64,000 nucleotides of DNA from Pseudonocardia hydrocarbonoxydans (GTDB lineage: Bacteria; Actinomycetota; Actinomycetes; Mycobacteriales; Pseudonocardiaceae): positions 53,352-117,351 of the forward strand of contig NZ_BJNG01000034.1 in NCBI RefSeq assembly GCF_006539565.1, written 5' to 3'. Positions 24,974-32,818 of the stretch are shown piece after piece. Position 1 is the first letter of the stretch; each line of letters begins with the position of its first letter. The notes beneath the pieces were generated by a model that was not told the origin of the DNA, did no database searches, and worked only from the letters and a program-made list of their open reading frames with translations. The position numbers were made by a program, and so were the translations under genes.

Positions 24974-25375
24974 ATGCCACGCACTGACTCGTCCCACATC
25001 GTGGGTACACCCCGCGGGGGCGCGTCCGTCGTGGCGGTGACCTGGGCCGCCGCCGCGGCGGCGCACGTGGTCGTCGGGCTCGACGGCACCGGAGCGGGCG
25101 CCGCGTTCGCCTTCACCCTCGCCGTGGTCGGGGCGGTGGGTGCGGCCGCGCTGCTCGTCCGGCCCCGACCCGAACTGCTGGTCGCCGCCGCCGTCGCCGG
25201 GGTGGTCGGGGTGGGAGCGTTCGCGCTGCCGCTCATCGTGTCCGTCCTCGGCGTCGGCGGTCCCGTCGCCGATCCGGTCGACCCGTGGGGGATCGGCGCC
25301 TTCCTGGTCGACGCGCTGACCGTGCGGCTCGCGGTCTTCACCCTGCGGCGGGCGGAGCGGTCGCGGCCCCGGTGA
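24974..25375 (+). CDS. Small membrane protein of unknown function
   Basis: I do not recognise a family. The 133-residue product has about four hydrophobic segments (VVAVTWAAAAAAHVVVGL, AFAFTLAVVGAVGAAALLV, LLVAAAVAGVVGVGAFALPLIVSVLGV, GIGAFLVDALTVRLAVFTL) and a basic C-terminal tail. The pattern H-x(n)-GLDGTG between helices 1 and 2 and DPWG before helix 4 resembles short DoxX- or HupE-like membrane proteins, but not convincingly. It starts 31 bp after the shared copper dyad, which suggests copper control. Its 3' end overlaps by 38 bases the 3' end of the convergent acyltransferase-fusion gene. Confidence 0.6.
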   Translation: MPRTDSSHIVGTPRGGASVVAVTWAAAAAAHVVVGLDGTGAGAAFAFTLAVVGAVGAAALLVRPRPELLVAAAVAGVVGVGAFALPLIVSVLGVGGPVADPVDPWGIGAFLVDALTVRLAVFTLRRAERSRPR

Positions 25376-27854
25376 GCGGCCGTACCGCCCGGCGGCACGC
25401 GGTGAGCGCGACCCGGACCCCGACGCCCACGCCCACGCAGGCGACCACCACCAGCAGCGGCGGCAGGTACGGCAGCAGCTCGGGGTAGACGGCGTAGTGG
25501 GTCAGGTAGATCGCCAGCGACGCCGCGGCGATGGCACCCACCGGCCTCATCAGCACGGTCGGGAGCGCGATCCGCGGTACCAGCAGGAGCACCAGCAACC
25601 CGGCGGTGACGACGGCGGCGCGGCCCGGGTCGTCGAAGAAGCCGGGCACGAGAACCAGGATCAGGGCCGCCGCGAGGAGCCGCCGGGGACCGGTCGAGCT
25701 GCGCTGCACCACCCAGCCGAGCACGAACAGCCACAGCACCAGGTGGGTGCTCATCAGACGATCGGAGAACTCGTTGCCGGTGTCCGGGAACAGCCGCCCG
25801 ACCAGCGCGAGCGCCAGCAGCGCCACCGCGAACCCGAACCCCCGGGCCTGCTCGGCGCGGCGCACCGCGGGGATCGCGAACAGCACGGCCAGCAGCAGCG
25901 AGATCTGCACCACCACCTCGACGTACCAGTAGCCCCAGGCGCCCGGATCGAGGAACTGGTTGAGCAACAGGGCGTTGACCGGATCGACGTCCTCGTCGGA
26001 CCGTGCGCGCCAGGCGATCCACAGCATCGAGGGGACGGCGACACCCAGCACCCCGCGCAGGATCGCGCGGCTGGTCCCGCCGCCCGGCCGCCGGGCCAGG
26101 ACGAACCGGGCGAACGCCCAACCCGTGATCCCCAGCAGCAGGTGCGCCCCGCCCTTCACCTCGAACAGACCCACGTGCGAACCGACGACCAGCACGATCG
26201 CGGCGGCCCGCAGCAGCACGCCGGTCTCCGTGGTCGTCCAGAACCGGCGGTGGCGCGGGAGCCGCTCCAGGACTCCGATCGGGACGTCGTCCCAGCCGGG
26301 CGGGAGGTGCCCCAGAACGCGCTGCAGCTCGACGGTCATCTGCACGTAGCGCAGCGAATCCCCGCCCAGACCGACGAACGTCGCGTCGTCAGGAGGGTCG
26401 GGCAGCGCGAACACCGCACGGAACGCGTCGCGGACGGTCCGGGGCCGCGCCCGTGCGCGCCACCCGCGACGGCGCTCGGGCGGCGCGGCCGCCAGCTCGC
26501 GGACGGCACCGTGGTCGATCTTCCCGTTCGGCCGCCGCGGCAGCTCGGGAACCGCGACGACCCGGACCGCGCCCGGCGGCAGCCCGGTTCGGGCGGACAC
26601 CCACTCCCGGACCTGTCCGGGATCGGCCCCGTCGGCGACCACGACCACCAGCTCGTCGCCGACGCCCGCGCAGGCCGCGGTGCGCCCGTCCCCGGCGAGC
26701 AGCCGCTCGAGCTGTTCCAGGTCGATCCGCAGGCCGAACGGCTTGACGATCCGGCTGCGCCGCCCGACGATCTCGTGCAGCCCGTCCGGGCGGACCCGGG
26801 CCAGGTCACCGGTGCGCAGCACGTCGAGGTCACGGCCGCGCGCGAGATCGGCCGGGACCCGCGCGTACCCGAGCATCACGTTGGGCCCTCGGTAGAGCAG
26901 CTCGCCGACACCGCCGGCGTCGGGCCGCTCGATCTCGAAGGAGCCTCCGGCGATCGGGATCCCGACCGCCGACGGGGCGGTCACGGCCAGCGCGGGCGGC
27001 AGGTAGGCCATCCGCGCGGTCGCCTCGGTCTGCCCGTACATCACGAACAGCTCCCACCCCTGGCGGTCCCCGAGCTCCGCGTAGCGGACCACGGTCCGCG
27101 GGTCCAGACGTCCTCCCGCCTGGGTCACGTACCGGAGCGCGGGCAGCCGCAGGTCCGCGAAACCGATCCGGTCGAGCAGCTCGAAGGTGTAGGGCACGCC
27201 GTGCAGGCTCGTGCCGCCCTGGTCCCGGAACCAGGGGAAGAAGCCCGGGTCGGTCACCGACCGGTCCGGCAGCAGCACGGCGGCCCCCCGCAGCAGGTTG
27301 CTGTGCAGCACCGACAGGCCGTAGCAGTAGTGCAGCGGAAGGGTCAGCGCCGCCCGGTCGCTGTCGCGGATGCCGAGGTACCCGGCGATGGCGGCGGCGT
27401 TGGACGCGATGTTGGCGTGGGAGAGCCGGACCAGCTTGGGCGAGCCGGTGGACCCCGACGTCGACAGCAGGACGGCCAGGTCGCGGTGCAGCTCGTGGAC
27501 CGTGGTCCGGCGCCGCTCGTCGAGCACCCACCCGCCGTCCCGCCGCGCCGCGACGACGTCGGGATCGTAGTGCCGGGCCAGCGCCGCGAACCCGTCCCCG
27601 GCGCCCGCGAGCAGCACCGGATGACCCGCGCGCAGCGCGGCCAGGTAGGTGACGACCGTGTCGACGTCGTTCGCCGCCTCGAGCAGCACCAGGCGGCGGG
27701 CACCGGCGAGCCGGTCGGCCGTCACGTGCACCCGGTCGGCGAGGTCGCGGTGGCTGACCGGTTCCCCGTCCGACGTCACCAGTGCCGTCCGCTCGCCGTG
27801 CGCGGACAGCATGGCGGCGAGGGACGGCTCCCCGACGACCGGAAAGGTGCTCAC
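25338..27854 (-). CDS. Adenylation-carrier-membrane acyltransferase fusion protein
   Basis: One 838-residue chain with three parts. Residues 1-460: ANL adenylation domain with P-loop LLSTSGSTGSPKLVRLSHANI (about 130), MYGQTEA (272-278), VLRTGDLARVRPDGLHEIVGRRSRIVKPFGLRID, and the catalytic Lys in RRPNGKIDHG (about 445). Residues 470-530: carrier domain with phosphopantetheine Ser in VGLGGDSLRYVQM (about 500). Residues 540-838: polytopic acyltransferase-3-like domain (VLLRAAAIVLVVGSHVGLF...LLLGITGWAFARF). It should activate an acyl acid, load it on the internal carrier, and transfer it across or at the membrane. GTG 27854 fits a leaderless promoter; GTG 27881 lies inside the iron box. Substrate unknown. 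Confidence 0.88.
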   Translation of the reverse strand: MSTFPVVGEPSLAAMLSAHGERTALVTSDGEPVSHRDLADRVHVTADRLAGARRLVLLEAANDVDTVVTYLAALRAGHPVLLAGAGDGFAALARHYDPDVVAARRDGGWVLDERRRTTVHELHRDLAVLLSTSGSTGSPKLVRLSHANIASNAAAIAGYLGIRDSDRAALTLPLHYCYGLSVLHSNLLRGAAVLLPDRSVTDPGFFPWFRDQGGTSLHGVPYTFELLDRIGFADLRLPALRYVTQAGGRLDPRTVVRYAELGDRQGWELFVMYGQTEATARMAYLPPALAVTAPSAVGIPIAGGSFEIERPDAGGVGELLYRGPNVMLGYARVPADLARGRDLDVLRTGDLARVRPDGLHEIVGRRSRIVKPFGLRIDLEQLERLLAGDGRTAACAGVGDELVVVVADGADPGQVREWVSARTGLPPGAVRVVAVPELPRRPNGKIDHGAVRELAAAPPERRRGWRARARPRTVRDAFRAVFALPDPPDDATFVGLGGDSLRYVQMTVELQRVLGHLPPGWDDVPIGVLERLPRHRRFWTTTETGVLLRAAAIVLVVGSHVGLFEVKGGAHLLLGITGWAFARFVLARRPGGGTSRAILRGVLGVAVPSMLWIAWRARSDEDVDPVNALLLNQFLDPGAWGYWYVEVVVQISLLLAVLFAIPAVRRAEQARGFGFAVALLALALVGRLFPDTGNEFSDRLMSTHLVLWLFVLGWVVQRSSTGPRRLLAAALILVLVPGFFDDPGRAAVVTAGLLVLLLVPRIALPTVLMRPVGAIAAASLAIYLTHYAVYPELLPYLPPLLVVVACVGVGVGVRVALTACRRAVRPLTGAATAPPAAG

Positions 27855-27866
27855 CCTGTCATTGCA

Positions 27867-27885
27867 TAAGGTCAGCCTCACCTTG
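27867..27885 (-). promoter_or_regulatory. IdeR/DtxR-type iron box
   Basis: On the coding strand CAAGGTGAGGCTGACCTTA matches the 19-bp iron-box consensus TTAGGTTAGSCTAACCTAA at about 15 positions. It lies in the 17-base spacer between a TAGACA -35 and a TGCAAT -10, which place the transcription start at GTG 27854. Iron-loaded IdeR bound here would occlude RNA polymerase, so the fusion gene should be induced in iron limitation. Confidence 0.75.
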
Positions 27886-27916
27886 TCTATCCGCCAAGAC
27901 GGGCCGCTTCCGCGCT

Positions 27917-27928
27917 TAGACTCGTCTA
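27917..27928. promoter_or_regulatory. MntR box before mntH
   Basis: TAGACTCGTCTA is a perfect 12-bp palindrome 12 bp upstream of ATG 27941, overlapping a TACACT -10 candidate. A near copy precedes the MntR-type regulator gene at 32093. Confidence 0.65.
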
Positions 27929-27940
27929 CACTGCCTCGAC

Positions 27941-29230
27941 ATGGTGTCTATCCGCGGTGCGAGCCCCGACTCCGACCGCGACGCGGGTCGCCCCGGCGGC
28001 CCGCTCACCGTCACCGCCGCGCGGGCCCGCGGGCGGATGCTGTTCTTCGGCCCGGCGATCGTCGCCGCCATCGCCTACGTCGACCCGGGCAACTTCGCCA
28101 CCAACTTCTCCGCGGGCGCCGAGTTCGGGTACCTGCTGCTGTGGGTGATCATCGGGGCCAACCTGCTCGCCATGCTCATCCAGACCCTGTCCGCGAAGCT
28201 CGGGCTGGCCACCGGGAGGAGCCTGCCCGAGCTGTGCCGCGACCGGTTCCCGCGCCCGGTGTCGCGGGGGATGTGGGTACAGGCCGAGTTCGTCGCGATC
28301 GCCACCGACCTGGCCGAGGTGATCGGCGGCGCGATCGCGCTGAACCTGCTGTTCGGGATCCCGCTGTTCACCGGCGGGCTCATCACGGGGATCGTCGCGT
28401 TCGCGCTGCTGGCCCTGCAGAGCCGGGGGTTCCGGCCGTTCGAGCTGGCCATCGCCGGCCTGTTCGGCGTCATCCTGCTCGGGTTCCTGAGCACGGTCGT
28501 GCGGATCGACATCGACCCGGGCGACGCGGCGGCCGGGCTGATCCCGGCGTTCGACGGGACCGACAGCCTGCTGCTGGCGACCGGCATCATAGGCGCCACC
28601 GTCATGCCGCACGTGGTCTACCTGCACTCGGCGCTCACCCAGGGCCGGATCCGGGCCGACACGGTGGCCGAGCGCCGGTTCCTGCTCCGCCGCCAGCAGG
28701 CCGACGTCGCGGTGGGCATGGGGCTGGCCGGGCTGGTCAACGCGGCGATGCTGGTCATCGCGGCCACGCTCTTCTTCGGCTCCGGCGTCCCGGACACCGA
28801 CACCCTGGAGGGCGTGCACGCGGGGCTCGGGCGGGTGCTCGACCAGCCCGCCGCCTTCGCCTTCGCCGTCGCCCTGCTGGCCTCGGGCTTCGCCTCGTCC
28901 GGCGTCGGGACCTACGCCGGTCAGGTCGTCATGCAGGGGTTCATCCGGCGCAGCATCCCGCTGCTGGTGCGCCGGTTGCTGACGCTGAGCCCGGCGCTGG
29001 TCGTGCTCGGCATCGGCGTGGACCCCACCCGCGCCCTGGTGCTCTCCCAGGTGGTGCTGTCGTTCGGCATCCCGTTCGCGCTGGTGCCGCTCGTGCTCCT
29101 GACCCGCCGCCGGGACCTGATGGCCGAGCTGGTCAACCACCGGCTGACCACCGCCGTCGCCGGGCTGGCCGCCCTGGTGATCATCGGGCTCAACGGCTTC
29201 CTGATCTGGCGGACGGTCACCGGCGCCTGA
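27941..29230 (+). CDS. mntH: Nramp-family Mn(II) transporter MntH
   Basis: A 429-residue Nramp protein with about 11 helices. The metal-site helix 1 motif is AIAYVDPGNFATNFSAGA (DPGN) near residue 45, and the helix 6 motif is GATVMPHVVYLHSALTQGR near 225, whose Met and neighbouring residues complete the metal site; the usual MPHN is MPHV here, a common variant. It imports Mn(II), possibly Fe(II), with protons. ATG 27941 follows a -10 closely and the mRNA has a very short leader. The MntR box at 27917 implies repression by Mn-loaded MntR. It is divergent from the iron-box gene, so two metal regulators meet in an 86-bp gap. Confidence 0.93.
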   Translation: MVSIRGASPDSDRDAGRPGGPLTVTAARARGRMLFFGPAIVAAIAYVDPGNFATNFSAGAEFGYLLLWVIIGANLLAMLIQTLSAKLGLATGRSLPELCRDRFPRPVSRGMWVQAEFVAIATDLAEVIGGAIALNLLFGIPLFTGGLITGIVAFALLALQSRGFRPFELAIAGLFGVILLGFLSTVVRIDIDPGDAAAGLIPAFDGTDSLLLATGIIGATVMPHVVYLHSALTQGRIRADTVAERRFLLRRQQADVAVGMGLAGLVNAAMLVIAATLFFGSGVPDTDTLEGVHAGLGRVLDQPAAFAFAVALLASGFASSGVGTYAGQVVMQGFIRRSIPLLVRRLLTLSPALVVLGIGVDPTRALVLSQVVLSFGIPFALVPLVLLTRRRDLMAELVNHRLTTAVAGLAALVIIGLNGFLIWRTVTGA

Positions 29231-29263
29231 CCGGGCGGCGACCCGCAGGCCGGGACGTCGCGG

Positions 29264-29767
29264 CTACCCGCCGGCCGGGACGTCGCTGTGGACCTGGACC
29301 TCGTCGCCGACCTGGAGGTAGTCGAAGAACGCGATCGCGTTGTCCCGGGTCAGCCGCACACATCCCGCGGAGCTGGTCTGCAGGCTGCCCTCGTGGAAGG
29401 CGATCCCGCCCGGGGCGAAGAACACCGAGTAGGGCATGGGGCTGCCGTACTCGCGGCTCACCCAGTCCTTGGCCTTCCACTCCACCTGATACCGGCCGGG
29501 AGGTGTGGGGTCGTACTCGTCGCCGATGCTGACCGGAACCGGGCCGCGCAGGATCCGGCCGTCCTGCACCAGCCACGCCTTCAGCGCGATCAGGTCGACG
29601 CAGGCGCGGGCGGTCACGGTGCACGGCGTTCCCGGCACGAGCGGGGCGGCGGGTGGCGCCGGCGCCGCCACGGCGGCCACCACCCCGGCGGAGAGCATCA
29701 GCGCCATGACGCCGCCGATCACCCCGAGCCGCCGGACCTGACGGGTACCCCTGGATCGCGCGCGCAT
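29264..29767 (-). CDS. L,D-transpeptidase (YkuD domain), secreted
   Basis: A 167-residue protein with an N-terminal membrane/signal segment (RRLGVIGGVMALMLSAGVVAAVAAPAPPAAP) and a YkuD-type catalytic domain. The active-site motif is IAFHEGSLQTSSAGCVRLTRDNAIAFFDYLQVGDEV, with the catalytic Cys near residue 140 and the upstream His about 11 residues before; the normal S-H-G-C is S-A-G-C. It probably forms 3-3 cross-links in peptidoglycan or attaches proteins to it. ATG 29767 is chosen as the last Met before the signal segment, with no good ribosome site. The last codons are repeated just beyond the stop (GGCCGGGACGTCGC at 29248-29261 and 29273-29286). Confidence 0.85.
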   Translation of the reverse strand: MRARSRGTRQVRRLGVIGGVMALMLSAGVVAAVAAPAPPAAPLVPGTPCTVTARACVDLIALKAWLVQDGRILRGPVPVSIGDEYDPTPPGRYQVEWKAKDWVSREYGSPMPYSVFFAPGGIAFHEGSLQTSSAGCVRLTRDNAIAFFDYLQVGDEVQVHSDVPAGG

Positions 29768-29849
29768 CGAACTCCTCACTCCGTGTGTTGTCGATACAAC
29801 GCTGCGCAGCCGCCGAGGTGACGGCCACCCGTACGGGTAGGGTCCGCGC

Positions 29850-30647
29850 GTGCCCGACTGGCTCACCCCGGCCCGACCGGCGTCCCCCACCGTCGTCGAC
29901 GACCCGCGGCGCCGCCGGCTGATCGTCGTCGAGATCCTGGTCGTCCTCACGGTCACCACCGGGCTGTCCGCGGCCCGCAGCGCGCTGAGCCTGGTCGACG
30001 CCCTGCTCGATCCCCTGCCGCTGGCCCAGCAGCAGGTCGTGCTCAACGCGCCCGCCGCCCGCGCCGAGCTCGTCGACCTGGCGTTGCAGCTGGTCCGGGT
30101 GCTGCAGCTGGTCGGCTGGGGGGCGCTCGGCGCCTACCTGCTGCTGCGCGCCGGGTTCGCCCTGCGGTCCGTCGGCCTGGACGCCACCCGCCCCGGCCGC
30201 GACGCCGCGGGGGCGGTGGGGCTCGCGGCACTCATCGGGATCCCCGGGCTCGGCCTCTACCTGCTCGCCAGGGCGGCCGGCGTCAGCACCACGATCGCCC
30301 CCACCACCCTCGGCGACACCTGGTGGGAGCTGCCCGTCCTGGTCCTCTCGTCCGCCGCGAACGCCTGGGCCGAGGAGGTCGTCGAGATCGGCTACCTGCT
30401 GACCCGGCTCCGCCAGCTCGGCTGGTCGGAGAACCGCGCGGCACTGGCCTCGGCCACCCTGCGCGCCTGCTACCACCTCTACCAGGGCGCGAGCGGCTTC
30501 GTCGGCAACCTGGTGATGGGCCTGGTCTTCGCCCGCTGGTGGCAGCGCACCAACCGGCTGTGGACGCTGATCGGCGCGCACACGCTCATCAACGTCGTCG
30601 CGTTCACCGGCTACGCGCTCCTGGCCGGCCGGGTCCCCTGGCTGTGA
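29850..30647 (+). CDS. CPBP-family intramembrane metalloprotease
   Basis: A 265-residue membrane protein with six to seven helices. The CPBP/Rce1 motifs are visible: NAWAEEVVEIGYLLTRLRQLG (EExxExxxL variant) near residue 175, SATLRACYHLYQGASGFVGN with the second conserved His near 205, and TLIGAHTLINVVAFTG with the last His near 250. The first motif has E-I-G-Y where typical members have R-G. Such proteins cleave substrates within the membrane or act in prenyl-protein processing; the bacterial substrate is unknown. It is divergent from the L,D-transpeptidase and ends 130 bp before the coiled-coil protein. Confidence 0.82.
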   Translation: MPDWLTPARPASPTVVDDPRRRRLIVVEILVVLTVTTGLSAARSALSLVDALLDPLPLAQQQVVLNAPAARAELVDLALQLVRVLQLVGWGALGAYLLLRAGFALRSVGLDATRPGRDAAGAVGLAALIGIPGLGLYLLARAAGVSTTIAPTTLGDTWWELPVLVLSSAANAWAEEVVEIGYLLTRLRQLGWSENRAALASATLRACYHLYQGASGFVGNLVMGLVFARWWQRTNRLWTLIGAHTLINVVAFTGYALLAGRVPWL

Positions 30648-30778
30648 TCCGTTCCCGCCCCGTCGGCTGAACACCGGTGGGCCACGGCGCGCCGAACCCC
30701 CCATCCGGTACTTCCCGGGCCATAGTGCGCGTCGACGGTCGGCCCACCGGTGGCCCGGCCCCGACGGTGGAGGACCCG

Positions 30779-32056
30779 GTGCGCAGGACTGCGGTGATCG
30801 TCGTCGCGCTGTTGATCGCCCTGCTGGCGACCACGGCCCCGGCGAGCGCGCAACCCCCGCCCCCTCCCCCCAACCCGTCCGACGGGCAGCTCGGGGCCAG
30901 CCGGGAAGCGGTGCTCGCCCGGGCGGCCGAGCTGGGCAGGCTGTCCGGGATCGCCGCCGAGCTGGACGCGCAGGCCGCCGAGGCCCGCGCCGCGCTCGAC
31001 CAACGGCGGGAGGAGGCGTTCCAGCGGTTGCTCGAACAGCGGGCCGCCCAGGACGCCGCGGACGCGGCCACGGCGCGCGTGGACGCGGCCCGCGTCGAGT
31101 CGGCGGCCGCGGTGTCGGCGATCGACGTCGCGCAGGCCCGGCTCGACGCCTTCGCCACCTCCACCTACCAGCAGACCCTCGATCTCGGGCCGCTGGGCCT
31201 GCTGACCAGCGCGGAGAACCCCGCGGACCTGGTCGAGCGGGCCGAGCTCACCGCCCTCGTCGCCGGGGAGCAGCTCCGGGCGCTGGACGCGTTGCAGCGG
31301 GCCCGGATCGGTCGGGCCAACGCCGAGTCCACGGCGCGGGCCGCCGAGGAGGACGCCCAGGCCCGCCGGGCGGAGGCGGAGCGCAGCAGCGCGGCGGCGG
31401 AGCAGGCGGTCGCGTCGGCGACCGCGGCCGCCGACGAGCAGCAGGCCCGCCTGCAGGAGCTCGACGGCCGGCGGGCCCAGGTCGAGGTGGAGCTCGCCGG
31501 GCTCCGCACCGCCGACCAGGGACTGCGCGAGCAGCGCGGGCAGTACGAGGCCTACCAGCAGCGGGTCGCCCGCGAGGCCGAGGAGGCCCGGCGGCGGGCC
31601 GCGCAGGCGGCCGCCGCCGATCCACCGCCGACCGACGCCCCGCGCGCGGGGCCCGGGGTCGCCGCCCTCGGCCCGCAGTACACCTGCCGGGCGGGGGTGC
31701 CCAGGTGGGGGCCGGTGAAGCCGTGGGTCTCCGAGGCGGGCCAGCTGCTGCGGTGCCGTTTCGGCATCGGCAGCGTCGGCGGTGTCGGGCCCCGGCCCAA
31801 CGTGTCCGACCATCCGGTCGGCCTGGCCCTGGACTTCTTCGTCGACCGGCCCACCGGGGACGCCATGGCCGACTGCGCGCTGCGCAACCGCGGCGTCCTG
31901 GCGATCAAGTACGTGATCTTCCGGCAGCGGATCAACAGCGGCTCGGGCTGGCGGCAGATGGAGGACCGCGGGTCACTCGTCGCCAACCACATGGAGCACG
32001 TGCACATCTCCTTCGAGGACCGCCCGGGAGGCTCGCTCGCCTCGGTCGCCTGCTGA
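30779..32056 (+). CDS. Secreted coiled-coil protein with M15-like C-terminal domain
   Basis: A 425-residue exported protein. A signal peptide (RRTAVIVVALLIALLATTAPASAQPP) is followed by about 230 residues of Ala/Glu/Arg-rich coiled coil of the type found before NlpC/P60 domains in RipC-like proteins. The C-terminal 110 residues have GGVGPRPNVSDHPVGLALDFFV and VANHMEHVHISFED: SxHxxGxAxDF plus HxxHVHI resembles the metal ligands of M15-type (VanY/ARB_07466-like) peptidases. It likely acts on or binds the cell wall. GTG 30779 with a GGAGG 7 bases upstream is chosen. The coiled coil may be autoinhibitory, as in RipC; this is inference. Confidence 0.78.
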   Translation: MRRTAVIVVALLIALLATTAPASAQPPPPPPNPSDGQLGASREAVLARAAELGRLSGIAAELDAQAAEARAALDQRREEAFQRLLEQRAAQDAADAATARVDAARVESAAAVSAIDVAQARLDAFATSTYQQTLDLGPLGLLTSAENPADLVERAELTALVAGEQLRALDALQRARIGRANAESTARAAEEDAQARRAEAERSSAAAEQAVASATAAADEQQARLQELDGRRAQVEVELAGLRTADQGLREQRGQYEAYQQRVAREAEEARRRAAQAAAADPPPTDAPRAGPGVAALGPQYTCRAGVPRWGPVKPWVSEAGQLLRCRFGIGSVGGVGPRPNVSDHPVGLALDFFVDRPTGDAMADCALRNRGVLAIKYVIFRQRINSGSGWRQMEDRGSLVANHMEHVHISFEDRPGGSLASVAC

Positions 32057-32092
32057 CCGGACGGGCCGGCTAGGAGTGGCGACGTCGTATTG

Positions 32093-32106
32093 TGAGACAC
32101 GTCTAA
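32093..32106. promoter_or_regulatory. MntR box before the regulator gene
   Basis: TGAGACACGTCTAA, arms GAGAC and GTCTA around two bases, matches the mntH box TTAGACTCGTCTAC at 10 or 11 of 14 positions. It overlaps a -10 region just upstream of ATG 32117, which fits autoregulation. Confidence 0.55.
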
Positions 32107-32116
32107 CTGCGATGAC

Positions 32117-32818
32117 ATGCCTCGGCTACCATCTCGGTTTGTGCACCTCGACTGCTGTTCCCGTCCGCACACCGACGCCGTCGAGGACTACCTCAAGGCG
32201 GTCTTCGACCTCTCGGCCCTGCACGGGGCCGCGACGACCTCGTCCCTCGCCGCGCTGCTCGACGTCGCGGCGCCGTCGGTGTCGGCCATGCTCAACCGGC
32301 TGGCCGCCGACGACCTGGTCGCCCGACCGGCCGCCCACCGGGTCGAGCTGACCGCCCACGGTCGGCGGCACGCCGTCGCCGTCGTCCGCAGGCAGCGGAT
32401 CATCGAGGAGTTCCTCGTGCGCGCCCTGGACGTGCCGTGGGAGGACGTCCGCGCTGAGGCGGAACGCCTCGGCCACGCCGTCAGCGGGCGGCTGCTGGAG
32501 CGGATCGACGCCCATCTCGGGCACCCCACGCACGACCCGCACGGCGACCCGATCCCCCCGGCCGACGGCGAGCACGACGAGGACCGGCCCCCGCCGCTGT
32601 CCGCGGCCCGGCCGGGCACCCACGTCGTCGTGAGCCGCGTGTCCGACCGCGACGGCGACGCGTTGCGCCACCTGGGCGGGCTCGGGATCCGGCCCGGGGT
32701 CGGCCTGGACGTCCTCGAACGGGCCCCGTTCGACGGGCCGCTGTGGGTGGCCGTCGACGGGCGCCGCATCCCGCTGGGCAGCCGGCTCACCGAGCTCGTC
32801 TTCGGAGGAACCCCGTGA
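32117..32818 (+). CDS. mntR: DtxR/MntR-family metal-dependent repressor
   Basis: A 233-residue DtxR-type regulator. Residues 20-80: winged helix VEDYLKAVFDLSALHGAATTSSLAALLDVAAPSVSAMLNRLAADDLVARP. Residues 85-140: dimerisation and metal domain with RRQRIIEEFLVRALDVPWEDVRAEAERLGHAVSGRLLERIDAHLGHPTHDPHGDPIP (conserved E..H and HP.hDPHG). Residues 155-230: SH3-like FeoA domain. Mn specificity is inferred from the box shared with mntH. The start could be ATG 32117 or GTG 32141; neither has a clear ribosome site and the promoter looks leaderless. The stop overlaps the start of the oxidase gene, so the two are coupled. Confidence 0.82.
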   Translation: MPRLPSRFVHLDCCSRPHTDAVEDYLKAVFDLSALHGAATTSSLAALLDVAAPSVSAMLNRLAADDLVARPAAHRVELTAHGRRHAVAVVRRQRIIEEFLVRALDVPWEDVRAEAERLGHAVSGRLLERIDAHLGHPTHDPHGDPIPPADGEHDEDRPPPLSAARPGTHVVVSRVSDRDGDALRHLGGLGIRPGVGLDVLERAPFDGPLWVAVDGRRIPLGSRLTELVFGGTP

